Shown here piece after piece: positions 9,467 through 18,660 of a DNA stretch of 64,000 nucleotides. This DNA comes from Corynebacterium sanguinis (GTDB lineage Bacteria; Actinomycetota; Actinomycetes; Mycobacteriales; Mycobacteriaceae): assembly GCF_007641235.1 (NCBI RefSeq), contig NZ_CP038157.1, forward strand, positions 2,108,001-2,172,000. Reading direction: 5' to 3'. The position numbers and the translations under genes were made by a program. Position 1 is the stretch's first letter. Each line of letters opens with the position of its first letter. Under the pieces are notes generated by a model, which made no database searches, was not told the origin of the DNA, and was given only the letters and a program-made list of their open reading frames with translations.

Positions 9467-11305
9467 GTGATCCCCTTACGCTCACGAGTTACCACCGTCG
9501 GCCGGCAGGCCGCCGGAGCACGCGCGCTGTGGCGCGCGACCGGCACCGGCGAGAAGGAATTCGGCAAGCCGATCGTGGCCATCGTTAACTCCTACACCCA
9601 GTTCGTCCCCGGCCACGTTCACCTGAAAAACGTCGGTGACATCGTCGCCGAGGCCGTCCGCGCTGCCGGTGGCGTGCCTAAGGAGTTCAACACCATCGCG
9701 GTCGACGACGGCATCGCGATGGGCCACTCCGGCATGCTGTACTCCCTGCCCTCGCGCGAGATCATCTCCGACTCCGTCGAGTACATGATCAACGCCCACA
9801 CCGTCGACGCGATGGTGTGTATCTCCAACTGCGACAAGATCACCCCCGGCATGCTCAACGCCGCGATGCGCTTAAACATCCCGGCCGTGTTCGTCTCCGG
9901 CGGGCCGATGGAGGCCGGCAAGGCGTTCTCGGTCGGCGGCGTGACCAAGCCGAAGTCCGACCTGATCGACGCGATCTCCCTGTCCGCCAACGACGCCGTC
10001 TCCGACTCCGAGCTCGAGTCGATCGCCAACGCGGCCTGTCCGACCTGTGGTTCGTGCTCCGGCATGTTCACCGCGAACTCGATGAACTGCCTCACCGAGG
10101 CCCTCGGTTTGTCTCTGCCGGGCAATGGCACCACGCTGGCCACCCACACGGCGCGCCGCGCCCTGTTTGAGAAGGCCGGCGAGGCCATTGTGAAGCTGTG
10201 CGACCGCTACTACGGCGAGGGCGACGAGTCGGTCCTGCCGCGCTCGGTTGCCACCGTCGACGCGTTCCGCAACGCGATGGCGCTGGACATGGCTATGGGC
10301 GGCTCGACAAACACCATCTTGCACATCCTCGCCGCCGCCCAGGAGGGCGAGGTGGACTTCAGCCTCCACGACATCGACGAGCTCTCCCACTCAATCCCCT
10401 GCTTGTCCAAAGTCGCCCCGAACGGCGAGGCGCACGTCGAGGACGTTCACCGCGCCGGCGGCATCCCCGCGATCCTCGGCGAGCTCAACCGGGCCGGGCT
10501 GCTGAACAAGAATGTTCACACCGTGGCCTACCCCTCGCTGGACAAGTGGCTAGCGGACTGGGACATCCGCGCCGAGTCCCCCCTGCCCGAGGCCATCGAG
10601 CTCTACCACGCCGCGCCCGGCGGCAAGCGCACCACCGAGGCGTTTTCGCAGTCTGCGCGCTGGGAGTCGCTGGACACGGACTCCGCCAATGGCGTGATCC
10701 ACGACGTCGAGCACAGCTTCACCTCCGACGGCGGCCTCGTCGTCCTGCGCGGCAACATCGCCCCCGACGGTGCGATCCTAAAGACCGCGGGCGTCGAGGA
10801 GGGCCTGTGGGAGTTCAGTGGCCCCGCCCGCGTTCTCGATTCCCAGGAGCAGGCGGTCTCCGTCATCCTCAACCGCGAGGTCCAGGAGGGCGAGGTCATC
10901 GTCATCCGTTACGAGGGCCCCGCGGGTGGTCCGGGCATGCAGGAGATGCTGCACCCGACGTCCTTCCTCAAGGGCGCGGGTCTGGGCACGAAGTGCGCCC
11001 TGATCACGGACGGTCGCTTCTCTGGCGGCACCTCGGGGCTGTCCATCGGGCACATCTCCCCGGAGGCCGCGCACGGTGGCTTGATCGGCCTTGTGGAAAA
11101 CGGCGACACCATCAGCATCTCGGTGTCCAACCGCGAGATCCGTCTGGACGTCGATGAGGAGGTCATCGCCGAGCGCCGCTCGATGATGGAGGCGTCCGAG
11201 CGCCCGTGGACGCCGAACCGCACCCGCGAGGTGACCAAGGCGCTGCGCGCCTACGCCAAGATGGCAACCTCCGCCGACAAGGGCGCTGTCCGACAGGTGG
11301 ACTAG
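9467..11305 (+). CDS. ilvD: Dihydroxy-acid dehydratase
   Basis: A 612-residue Fe-S enzyme that dehydrates the dihydroxy acids made by IlvC to 2-ketoisovalerate and 2-keto-3-methylvalerate. The cluster cysteines are in [10 protein letters not shown] and [11 protein letters not shown], and the Mg/Lys region is [12 protein letters not shown]. The C-terminal half has the expected [20 protein letters not shown] motif. It starts at GTG 9467, fixed by AAAGGAG at 9451-9457 in the end of the upstream gene. With ilvBNC on the opposite strand, this locus holds all four common-pathway genes except the transaminase. The ilvD stop codon TAG doubles as the start of the -10 box of the next gene. Confidence 0.97.
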   Translation: MIPLRSRVTTVGRQAAGARALWRATGTGEKEFGKPIVAIVNSYTQFVPGHVHLKNVGDIVAEAVRAAGGVPKEFNTIAVDDGIAMGHSGMLYSLPSREIISDSVEYMINAHTVDAMVCISNCDKITPGMLNAAMRLNIPAVFVSGGPMEAGKAFSVGGVTKPKSDLIDAISLSANDAVSDSELESIANAACPTCGSCSGMFTANSMNCLTEALGLSLPGNGTTLATHTARRALFEKAGEAIVKLCDRYYGEGDESVLPRSVATVDAFRNAMALDMAMGGSTNTILHILAAAQEGEVDFSLHDIDELSHSIPCLSKVAPNGEAHVEDVHRAGGIPAILGELNRAGLLNKNVHTVAYPSLDKWLADWDIRAESPLPEAIELYHAAPGGKRTTEAFSQSARWESLDTDSANGVIHDVEHSFTSDGGLVVLRGNIAPDGAILKTAGVEEGLWEFSGPARVLDSQEQAVSVILNREVQEGEVIVIRYEGPAGGPGMQEMLHPTSFLKGAGLGTKCALITDGRFSGGTSGLSIGHISPEAAHGGLIGLVENGDTISISVSNREIRLDVDEEVIAERRSMMEASERPWTPNRTREVTKALRAYAKMATSADKGAVRQVD

Positions 11306-11308
11306 GCT
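11303..11308 (+). promoter_or_regulatory. -10 box overlapping the ilvD stop codon
   Basis: TAGGCT, whose first three bases are the ilvD stop codon, ends 7 nt before the GTG of the glycosyltransferase gene. It would let that gene be expressed as a leaderless transcript independent of ilvD. Confidence 0.45.
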
Positions 11309-11315
11309 AGCCTGG

Positions 11316-12647
11316 GTGAAATCCCACCTGCTCACTTTTGTCACGGCCCTCGCCGCGGTGGTCAGCGTCGCGGCGACGGTCATCCTGATGCGAGCGACCG
11401 ATTTTCCGGTCGACGTGATCATCTACCGGGAGGGCGCCCGCGCCTTCCTCGAGGGCCGTCCGGTGTACTCCGAGCCGATGTACGCCGCCGACGTGGCGCT
11501 GCCGTTCATTTACCCGCCGTTCGGCGCGCTCGTGCTCACCCCGCTGGCGACGGTCAGCTGGCTTTCCGACGACGCCTTGGGCAACGTCGTCATCGCGATT
11601 TCCGCGGCTGCCCTGCTGCTTTGCGTGTACTTTGTGCTTTGCGCAGTCACCCGCGGCCGCCTTGGCACCCGCCAGTTCATCGCGCTGGTTGCCGTGGCCT
11701 GGGCGTTCGGCGTGTGCATCGAACCTATGCGCTTAAACGCCATGTACGCCCAGATCAACGTGGTCATCATGACGCTCGTCGTGCTCGACGTGGTGCCGCG
11801 CAAGCGCTGGCTGCCGCAGGGCTCGCTGATTGGCATCGCCGCGGCGATCAAGATCACGCCGCTGGCCATGCTGCTGTTCTTCCTCCTGCGCCGCGATGTG
11901 CGCGCGATCCTCGTCGCCGGCGCCTCGGGCCTGATTGCCACGGTGGTCGCCGCCCTCGTGCGCTGGGACGCGACACGCGAGTTCTTCGGTGCGACCCTGC
12001 TGAGCATGGGCACGACCTCGGAATTCGGAGTGGATACGACGTATCAGTCCAACAGCTCACTCAAGGGTATGGTGATGCGCTTCTACCCCAGCGGAGAATC
12101 GCTCGCCGCGCACGGGTTGTCATCCAACCTAATCTGGGCGGGCCTGAGCGTGGCCACGGTCGTGCTCGGCGGGTGGCTCATGGTCACGCTCATTCGCCGC
12201 GGCATGCTTATCGACGCCGCCCTGGCCAACGCCGTGATCATGCTGCTGATCTCGCCGGTGTCGTGGTCGCACCACTGGGTCTGGCTGGCGTTGATTTTGC
12301 CCGTGGCGTGGTGGCGCTGCGCCACCGTTTTGAAGTGGCCCGTGTTCCTCACCGCCGTGGTGGCGGTGTTCACGGTCACCGTCATCGGGGTGCCGCCGAA
12401 GTGGTGGTTCGGCGACGCAATCGCGGTACACGAGCTGCCCCTGTGGGCGAAAATCCTGGTCTCCGACTACGTCTGGCTCGGCATAGCGCTGCTGGCCGCG
12501 TGGGCGGCGGCGCTACGCGGTGTGCCTGAGCTAGGCGAACGGGTTGATGCCGGTGCCGAACCACCACATCAGCGCGGCGGCGGCGATGCCGAGAGCGGCG
12601 AAAATCCAGGACGAGGCGAGCGGGCGGCGCGCCCAGCCGCGTCCTGA
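11316..12647 (+). CDS. GT87-family polyprenol-sugar mannosyltransferase-like membrane protein
   Basis: A 443-residue polytopic membrane protein with about ten hydrophobic segments and the GT87/DUF2029 signature region near the start (FPVDVIIYREGARAFLEG, PVYSEPMY, PFIYPPFGALVLTPL). Members such as PimE and related GT-C enzymes add mannose or arabinose from polyprenyl-phosphate donors to cell-envelope lipoglycans on the outer face. The acceptor here is unknown. The last 39 residues (from about PELGERVDAG) are low-complexity and lie antisense to the 3' end of the DoxX gene, an unusually long 117-bp tail-to-tail overlap. The original stop may have been lost. The start is GTG 11316, leaderless behind TAGGCT. 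Confidence 0.82.
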   Translation: MKSHLLTFVTALAAVVSVAATVILMRATDFPVDVIIYREGARAFLEGRPVYSEPMYAADVALPFIYPPFGALVLTPLATVSWLSDDALGNVVIAISAAALLLCVYFVLCAVTRGRLGTRQFIALVAVAWAFGVCIEPMRLNAMYAQINVVIMTLVVLDVVPRKRWLPQGSLIGIAAAIKITPLAMLLFFLLRRDVRAILVAGASGLIATVVAALVRWDATREFFGATLLSMGTTSEFGVDTTYQSNSSLKGMVMRFYPSGESLAAHGLSSNLIWAGLSVATVVLGGWLMVTLIRRGMLIDAALANAVIMLLISPVSWSHHWVWLALILPVAWWRCATVLKWPVFLTAVVAVFTVTVIGVPPKWWFGDAIAVHELPLWAKILVSDYVWLGIALLAAWAAALRGVPELGERVDAGAEPPHQRGGGDAESGENPGRGERAARPAAS

Positions 12648-13334
12648 GTCCACAGCGTAGAAGCCGGGCCCGGTGAACTGGTGCGCGAGGGCGACGCCGA
12701 GCAGGATCACGGCGAGCCACACGTCAGCTCCCCACGCTACGGGGTTGAACCCCGTCCCGGTGTTGGCCGCGGTGTGGGCGGCCATGAAGCCGGTGACGGC
12801 GATCGCCACCATCGAGGCGACGGGGCTGAGCAGGCCTAGAACGATGAACACGCCCGCGGCGAGCTCCAGGGTAGGAACGATGACGGCAAGCGCGTTGCCG
12901 TAGGCGTAGGCGCCGAACTGCGCTTCCAGGCCAGCGATGCCCTGGGAGGCGCCGAGCTGGAAGAACGTCTGGATGGCGGAGAAGATCAGGTAGCCGCCGA
13001 GTACAAAACGCAGGAGCAGAAGCCCGAGGTCGATTGTGCCGCGGCGTGCGTCGACCGCGGTGGCGACGGGTTCTTCGACGTAGGCCGGCTCAATGTAGGC
13101 GGGCTCCGCGACGGGCGCGGGCATTGCCGCGTAGTCCGGCTCGATCATCTCGGTCGGCTGGCTTATGGATGAGGGGAACACCTCCGTCGGTGCTGCCTTG
13201 CCGGTGCGCTGGTAGATGTCGCTGGTGTTGGCTGGGCGGATCCGCGAGGTGGAGCCGCCTTCGGCGTAGGTGGGGACGTCTTCGAAACCATTGAAGTCGT
13301 CGGGCGTGACGTCGTGGAAGTTGTTGTTCGTCAT
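12531..13334 (-). CDS. DoxX-family membrane protein with long polar N-terminus
   Basis: A 267-residue protein. The first 95 residues are polar, acidic and Pro-rich. They are followed by a DoxX-type four-helix membrane domain (LGLLLLRFVLGGYLIFSAI and ELAAGVFIVLGLLSPVASMV) and an extra C-terminal helix (SSWIFAALGIAAAALMWW). DoxX proteins are small quinone- or redox-associated membrane proteins without a firm general function; in mycobacteria one partners with a sulfurtransferase and superoxide dismutase. The ATG lies 8 nt after TAGGTT (13343-13348), consistent with leaderless translation. The next gene upstream is divergent and encodes a thiol-quinone type GST, so a shared redox theme is possible but not shown. 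Confidence 0.82.
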   Translation of the reverse strand: MTNNNFHDVTPDDFNGFEDVPTYAEGGSTSRIRPANTSDIYQRTGKAAPTEVFPSSISQPTEMIEPDYAAMPAPVAEPAYIEPAYVEEPVATAVDARRGTIDLGLLLLRFVLGGYLIFSAIQTFFQLGASQGIAGLEAQFGAYAYGNALAVIVPTLELAAGVFIVLGLLSPVASMVAIAVTGFMAAHTAANTGTGFNPVAWGADVWLAVILLGVALAHQFTGPGFYAVDSGRGWARRPLASSWIFAALGIAAAALMWWFGTGINPFA

Positions 13335-13439
13335 AAGTTAAAAACCTAGGCCAGAGGGTGTGGTTTGCGCCGAAGCGGAATCGGCGCGCCCCCGTCAAGT
13401 TTTGTTGATCAATCACTTTATTTCGGGGAGACTGGGTTT

Positions 13440-14498
13440 ATGGATAAGTCACAGTGGAAAAACGCACCCCAGAACGCCTCGACCGACGGCGCCTTCGAGC
13501 GCGACACGACCTATATCGAGGACCGCATTGTCGCGGACGTCGATAAGCAGCATACCGGAAAGGGCGAGCTCTGGCCCGTCGAATCCGGCCGCTACCGCCT
13601 CATGGCCGCGCGAGCCTGCCCCTGGGCCCACCGCACGATCATCGCGCGCCGCCTGCTCGGGCTTGAAGACGCCATCTCGCTCGGGCTGGCCGGGCCGACC
13701 CACGACGCGGACTCGTGGGTTTTCGATGTCGACCCGGGCGAGAAGGACCCGGTCACGGGCCTGCACAAGCTCAAGGAGGCCTACGAGAACCGCTTTCCCG
13801 ACTACCCCAAGGGCATCACCGTGCCCGCCATCGTGGAGGTTGGCACGAACAAGGTGGTTACCAACTGGTTTAAGCAGATCCCCGTCGACTTCAACAACGA
13901 GTGGACAGAGTTCCACCGCGAGGGCACGCCCGACCTCTACCCGGAAGCGCTGCGCGAGGAGACCGACCAGGTGTCCAACCGGGTATATAAGTACGTCAAC
14001 AACGACGTCTACCGCTGCGGGTTCGCGGCCTCGCAAGACGCCTACGAGGAGGCCTACTACGAGCTGTGGGAGAACATGGACTGGCTGGAAGAACGCTTAG
14101 GCCAGCAGCGCTACCTCGTGGGCAACCAGATCACGCTGGCTGACATCTACCTCTACCCCACCCTCGTGCGCTTCGACCCCGTCTACTACGGCCACTTCAA
14201 GGCGTCGCGCACCAAGATCGCGGAGATGCCCAACCTGCGCGGCTACCTCCAGGAGTTGTTCCAGCTTCCCGGGTTCGGAGACACCACCGACTTCACCGAG
14301 ATCAAGCAGCATTACTACATCACGCACGCCGAGGTGAACCCCACCGGCGTGGTCCCGCTCGGCCCCGAGCTCGGCTGGCTGGTGGAGCAGCACGACCGCA
14401 ACCGCTTTGGCGGCTCCCCCTACGCCGAGGGGGTTACCGCGCCCCGCCCGGTGCGCGAGGGCGAGGAAGTCAAAAACCCGGAGCCCTTCCAGCTCTAG
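13440..14498 (+). CDS. Glutathionyl-hydroquinone reductase-like protein (Xi-class GST)
   Basis: A 352-residue protein of the ECM4/YqjG family. The N-terminal thioredoxin-like domain carries the catalytic Cys in ARACPWAHRTIIARRLLGL. The C-terminal helical GST domain includes the family block GNQITLADIYLYPTLVRFD. Classical members use glutathione to reduce glutathionyl-hydroquinones. Corynebacteria make mycothiol rather than glutathione, so the natural thiol partner is probably different (inference). The start ATG 13440 is fixed by GGGGAG at 13425-13430; a longer in-frame frame from 13365 lacks a ribosome site and similarity. It is divergent from the DoxX gene with a 105-nt spacer. Confidence 0.88.
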   Translation: MDKSQWKNAPQNASTDGAFERDTTYIEDRIVADVDKQHTGKGELWPVESGRYRLMAARACPWAHRTIIARRLLGLEDAISLGLAGPTHDADSWVFDVDPGEKDPVTGLHKLKEAYENRFPDYPKGITVPAIVEVGTNKVVTNWFKQIPVDFNNEWTEFHREGTPDLYPEALREETDQVSNRVYKYVNNDVYRCGFAASQDAYEEAYYELWENMDWLEERLGQQRYLVGNQITLADIYLYPTLVRFDPVYYGHFKASRTKIAEMPNLRGYLQELFQLPGFGDTTDFTEIKQHYYITHAEVNPTGVVPLGPELGWLVEQHDRNRFGGSPYAEGVTAPRPVREGEEVKNPEPFQL

Positions 14499-14587
14499 CG
14501 CTTCGCGAGCAGCTGTCCGGGGCCTTGGCTAGCATATACGGGTTGTAATGTGCCCCTTTTAATTCATAAAGCAGGTTTTGAAACTTC

Positions 14588-16009
14588 ATGAGAAGAGCAG
14601 TCAAGGTCGCGCTCGCGTTCGTCGGCCTCCTCGTTGGCGCGGGATTTGCGTCCGGACAGGAAACAATCCAGTATTTCCTCGCGTTCGGCTACTGGGGAAT
14701 CGTCGGCACGATCGTGGCCGGCTTGGTCATCGTGCTTGTGGGTACGACACTCTTCCAGCTCGGCTCTTACTTCCTGGCCGACGACCACAGCGCCGTGTTC
14801 AAGTCGGTCTCCCACCCCGTGGTCGCGCGGTTCATGGATGTCTCCACGATGATCACCCTGTTCGCCATCGGCTTCGTCATGGTCGCGGGCGCGGGCTCCA
14901 ACCTGGAGCAGCAGTTTGGCTTTCCGACGTGGGCCGGCGCGGCAATCATGACCGTTGCGCTCCTCGCCTCCGGGTTCCTCGACATCGACCGGTTGACCAA
15001 CGTGATCTCGTCGATCACGCCGTTTCTCATCCTCGCCGTTCTCGGCGCGCTGGTTGTGACCATCCTCAACATGCCCGATAACTTCTCCGCGATCAACGAG
15101 CTCGCGATGCAGAACGCACCCGCCTCGGGTGTGGGCAACAACTGGCTGCTGTCCGCTCTGAACTACGCCGCCATGTGCACCATCGTCGCGGTCTCCATGA
15201 TCCTGGTCATTGCGGGCTCGCAGCTCAACCCGCGCGAGGCGGGCATCGGCGGACTGATTGGTGGCATCATTTTTTCCACGCTGCAGGTGATCTTGGCGTT
15301 TATCATCTTCGCCAACATTGAGGACGTCTTCGGTGCAGACCTGCCACTGCTGATGGTGTTTGACAACATGCACCCGGCCGTCGGCGTGGTGGTCGCGCTG
15401 GTGATCTACCTGATGATTTACAACACCGCCGTCGGCATGTTCTACGCCATGGCGCGACGGATGTCCGCCACGAACCACAGCCGCTTCCGCCCGATCTACT
15501 TCGCCGTGGTGCTGATCGGCTTCGCCCTGTCCTTCATCGGCTTCGCGGACCTGCTCGGCTGGGTCTACCCCATCTTGGGCTACCTCGGCATGGTGCTTAT
15601 CGCGGTGATGGTCTTCGTGTGGTTCAGGGACCGCACGCTAATCAAGAACGAAACGCAGCGCCGCGAGCGCCTCGCCGCCCTAACAGAGAAGGCGCTGGAC
15701 CCGACCGAGCGCGACCTCACTGACAACCAGCGCGCGGAGGTGGAAGAGCTCGCCGCTCAGTCGCACGTTGAGGAGAACACGCTGTGGCAGTCGGTGCAGG
15801 AAGAGGTCGCGGCAACTCTGGATGCCGATCCTGCGAGTGAGTTCTCGCTGGAGGAGACCCCCACCCTTGACCCTGAGTCCAAGGAATACGAAGGCGCGCC
15901 CGAGCCGACCACCGACGCCCCCATCGATTGGAGGGCCTACGACGAGGTGTACAAGACCGGCAGCTTCCCCGCCGTGCGCCCGGCCGATAAGGCCGGGCAG
16001 GGCGACTAG
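14588..16009 (+). CDS. YkvI-like membrane transporter
   Basis: A 473-residue membrane protein. It begins directly with a helix containing GAGFASGQE, the YkvI-family motif (LeuT-like fold, distantly related to amino acid transporters), and has about ten membrane segments up to residue 350. The rest is an acidic, soluble tail of about 120 residues ([20 protein letters not shown]...), longer than in Bacillus YkvI, which may be regulatory. The substrate is unknown. The promoter is probably the TAGCAT or TAATGT region at 14529-14550, and the ribosome site is weak. The gene ends tail-to-tail with gatB; the two stop codons overlap in the sequence CTAG. Confidence 0.8.
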   Translation: MRRAVKVALAFVGLLVGAGFASGQETIQYFLAFGYWGIVGTIVAGLVIVLVGTTLFQLGSYFLADDHSAVFKSVSHPVVARFMDVSTMITLFAIGFVMVAGAGSNLEQQFGFPTWAGAAIMTVALLASGFLDIDRLTNVISSITPFLILAVLGALVVTILNMPDNFSAINELAMQNAPASGVGNNWLLSALNYAAMCTIVAVSMILVIAGSQLNPREAGIGGLIGGIIFSTLQVILAFIIFANIEDVFGADLPLLMVFDNMHPAVGVVVALVIYLMIYNTAVGMFYAMARRMSATNHSRFRPIYFAVVLIGFALSFIGFADLLGWVYPILGYLGMVLIAVMVFVWFRDRTLIKNETQRRERLAALTEKALDPTERDLTDNQRAEVEELAAQSHVEENTLWQSVQEEVAATLDADPASEFSLEETPTLDPESKEYEGAPEPTTDAPIDWRAYDEVYKTGSFPAVRPADKAGQGD

Positions 16010-17505
16010 CCCAGCTTCTGGGCGATCAGCCGGTTAACCTGGCCCGGATCCGCCTTGCCCTGGGTCGCCTTCATCACGGCACCCACGATCGCGCCGGTAA
16101 CCTTCTTGTTGCCGGCGCGGTACTTTTCCACGATGTCGGGGTTGGCCGCCAGCGCCTCGTCGACGGCCTTCTCGATCGCGGAATCGTCGCGAACAACTTC
16201 TAGCCCTCGCTTCTCGACGACCTCATCAACGCTGCCCTCGCCCGCAATCACGCCGTCGATGGCCTGGCGCGCAAGCTTCGTGGTCAGCTTGCCTTCCTTC
16301 ACCAGCGCAACGACGCGGGCAACGTCGGCCGGGCTCACGCCAATCGTGTCAAGGTCTTTACCCTGCTCGTTGGCCTTGGCCATGATGTAGGACACCCACC
16401 ACGCGCGCGCTTCGTCGGGGGTGGTTCCCGCCTCGACGGTATCGACGACCAGGTCCAGCGCGCCGGCGTTGACGAGGTCGCGGAACTCCTTCTCCGGCAG
16501 CTGCCACTCCTCCTGGATGCGAGCGCGTCGCACCCACGGCAGCTCCGGCAGAGTCGCGCGGATCTCGTCGACCCACTCCGGCTTGGCGATCACCGGGGGC
16601 AGGTCGGGATCATTGAAGTAGCGGTAGTCGGAGGCCTCTTCCTTGGGGCGGCCCTTGGAGGTGGAGCCGTCCTTCTCCTGGTAGTGGCGCGTTTCCTGGA
16701 CAATCTCCCCACCGCTGTCGAGCACGTGGGCCTGGCGCTGCATCTCAAAGCGCACTGCCTGCTCAACCGACTTCAGGGAGTTGATGTTCTTCGTCTCGGT
16801 GCGGGTGCCGAACTTCTCCTGGCCGATGGGCCGCAGCGACACGTTGGCGTCGCAACGCATGGAGCCCTGATCCATGCGCGCGTCGGACACGCCGAGGGCC
16901 TTGACCAACTCGCGCAGTGCGCTTACGTAGGCCTTGGCTACCTCGGGGGCGCGCTCGCTGGCGCCGATGATCGGCTTGGTCACGATCTCGATCAGCGGGA
17001 TTCCCGCGCGGTTGCAGTCGACCAGCGAGGCGGTGGCACCCGTGATGCGGCCGGAAGCCGACCCGAGGTGGGTGAGCTTGCCGGTGTCTTCCTCCATATG
17101 CGCGCGCTCGATCTCGACGCGCCACTCGGTGCCGTCGTCAAGCAGCACATCGAGGTAGCCGTCGTAGGCGATGGGCTCGTCATACTGCGAGATCTGGTAG
17201 TTCTTCGGCTGATCCGGGTAGAAGTAGTTCTTTCGCGCGAACCGCGAACTCTCGGCGATCGTGCAGTTCAGCGCCAGGCCGATCTTGATGGCCCACTCCA
17301 CGCCCTTGGCGTTGACGACGGGCAGCGCACCCGGCAGGCCGAGCGAGACCGGGTCGATATTGCTATTCGGCGCCGCCCCGAAATGCGCGGACGAGGTGGA
17401 GAACATTTTCGTCTCCGTCGCCAGCTCGACGTGCACCTCCAAACCCATCACGGGGTCGTACTTCTCCAGGACGTCGTCAAAATCCATCAGGTCGTAGGCA
17501 GTCAT
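16006..17505 (-). CDS. gatB: Asp-tRNA(Asn)/Glu-tRNA(Gln) amidotransferase subunit B
   Basis: GatB binds mischarged Glu-tRNA(Gln) (and Asp-tRNA(Asn)) and performs the kinase step; with GatA and GatC it forms the amidotransferase needed in bacteria without GlnRS. The 499-residue protein shows the cradle domain start [13 protein letters not shown], the conserved [21 protein letters not shown] stretch (fragment [16 protein letters not shown]) and the C-terminal YqeY-like tail domain. The ATG is leaderless behind TAGACT (17513-17518, 7 nt gap). It is separated from gatC-gatA by a palindrome cluster, three other genes and an MFS gene, a split arrangement also found in related genomes. Confidence 0.97.
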   Translation of the reverse strand: MTAYDLMDFDDVLEKYDPVMGLEVHVELATETKMFSTSSAHFGAAPNSNIDPVSLGLPGALPVVNAKGVEWAIKIGLALNCTIAESSRFARKNYFYPDQPKNYQISQYDEPIAYDGYLDVLLDDGTEWRVEIERAHMEEDTGKLTHLGSASGRITGATASLVDCNRAGIPLIEIVTKPIIGASERAPEVAKAYVSALRELVKALGVSDARMDQGSMRCDANVSLRPIGQEKFGTRTETKNINSLKSVEQAVRFEMQRQAHVLDSGGEIVQETRHYQEKDGSTSKGRPKEEASDYRYFNDPDLPPVIAKPEWVDEIRATLPELPWVRRARIQEEWQLPEKEFRDLVNAGALDLVVDTVEAGTTPDEARAWWVSYIMAKANEQGKDLDTIGVSPADVARVVALVKEGKLTTKLARQAIDGVIAGEGSVDEVVEKRGLEVVRDDSAIEKAVDEALAANPDIVEKYRAGNKKVTGAIVGAVMKATQGKADPGQVNRLIAQKLG

Positions 17506-17651
17506 GGGTGACAGTCTAGTTCGCCGCGCTCAGCGCGACGGCAATGGAGGGCGTAGGTGGGGTGCGGTGGCGCGGCGTCTTTGATGGTCGGGGGTTTTAG
17601 TCTTTGCAGCCGCGGGTTGGTTTCCATGGCGGCGGTGGACACGTTAATCGC

Positions 17652-18060
17652 TCGTTAACCGGAGTCCGCAATGTGGAGTCGAAAGGGAGAGGCTGACCGG
17701 TGGGTGAGGCTACTCCGCAAGGCGGACAAGGGCCTCGAGCGCCGTTCACCGCACGTTTACCAAAGTCCGCAGTGCGGACTCGGGAGGGAGAGGCGGACGA
17801 CTTCGCGGGGTGAGCCCCGATCCGAGCGACGTTCACCGCGTGTTAACCAGAGTCCGCAGTGCAGACTCGAAGGGGAGAAACCGGCTGCTTCGCAGTGTGG
17901 ACATGGATCGGGGCTGGGCACTGGCGTTCATCGCACGTTAACCAGAGTCCGCAATGCGGACTCGAAAGGGACATACCGAGACACGTCCCCCGGGCAGACC
18001 ACGACCCCAAACCCAGTTCACCGCACGTTAACCTAAGTCCGCAATGCTGACCCGAAAAGG
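17652..18060. repeat. Palindrome cluster B (TCCGCAATGCGGA)
   Basis: The same 13-bp odd palindrome as cluster A, but reading TCCGCAATGCGGA on the plus strand (the reverse complement of the cluster A form). The exact copy is 17948-17960; degenerate copies are at 17665, 17714, 17766, 17853 and 18038. Five of them sit in loose units of 87-101 bp in which GTTAACC (or a close variant) precedes AGTCCGCA...TGCGGACTCGAAAGGG. The block fills the 566-nt gap between the gatB start and the 3' end of the next minus-strand gene. No protein-coding signal is seen in it. Confidence 0.8.
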
Positions 18061-18071
18061 ACACACGGGCG

Positions 18072-18656
18072 TCACCCCCGCGACAGCCGCGCCTCCAGCC
18101 CGCACTTCACCGCTGGCCACTCGTAGTCGAGGATGGAGTAGATGCACGAGTCGCGCACGGTGCCGTTGTTCATTACTCGGTGGCGTCGCAAAGTGCCCTC
18201 GTGCTTGGCTCCGAGCTTTTCCAGCGAGCGCCGCGACTGGATGTTCATCGAGTGGCAGCGAAACTCCGCGCGCATGAAACCGAGCTCTTCAAAGACGCGG
18301 GTGAGAACCAGCAGCTTGAGCGCGGGGTTGACCAAGCCGCCCTGCGCGTCCCGGGAGATCCAGGTGTAGCCGAGCTCGCAGTGCCGGTTGCGCTGGTCGA
18401 TGTTGTAGAAGCAGGTCACGCCGATGGCGTGGCCGTCGCGAAGCACTGCCCACGGCACGTAGTTGTCGCTGCCGGTAAGGAACTCGATCTGCGCATCCAC
18501 CCCGTCGGGCGCAGGGACGTGATCGACGTACCAGGTTGTGCCCAAGTCCCCCACGGCGGCGCGCAGGTCTGCGGCGTGGGCGGCAGAGAGCGCTTCCAAG
18601 CTGATGAAGCGGTTGTGCATGGTCACCGCCTCGCGCGGGTTCGGTGTCGAGGTCAT
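18072..18656 (-). CDS. GNAT-family N-acetyltransferase (RimJ-like)
   Basis: A 194-residue acyl-CoA transferase of the GNAT fold. RimJ/RimL-type features are ELGYTWISRDAQGGLVNPALKLLVL (fragment ELGYTWISRDAQGG) and NIQSRRSLEKLGAKHEGTLRRH, the acetyl-CoA-binding end shared by enzymes that modify ribosomal-protein N-termini or small molecules. The substrate cannot be told from sequence. The ATG has TAAACT 8 nt upstream and no ribosome site. It lies 4 nt from the stop of the symporter gene (same strand), so read-through expression is also likely. Confidence 0.85.
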   Translation of the reverse strand: MTSTPNPREAVTMHNRFISLEALSAAHAADLRAAVGDLGTTWYVDHVPAPDGVDAQIEFLTGSDNYVPWAVLRDGHAIGVTCFYNIDQRNRHCELGYTWISRDAQGGLVNPALKLLVLTRVFEELGFMRAEFRCHSMNIQSRRSLEKLGAKHEGTLRRHRVMNNGTVRDSCIYSILDYEWPAVKCGLEARLSRG

Positions 18657-18660
18657 GCTT

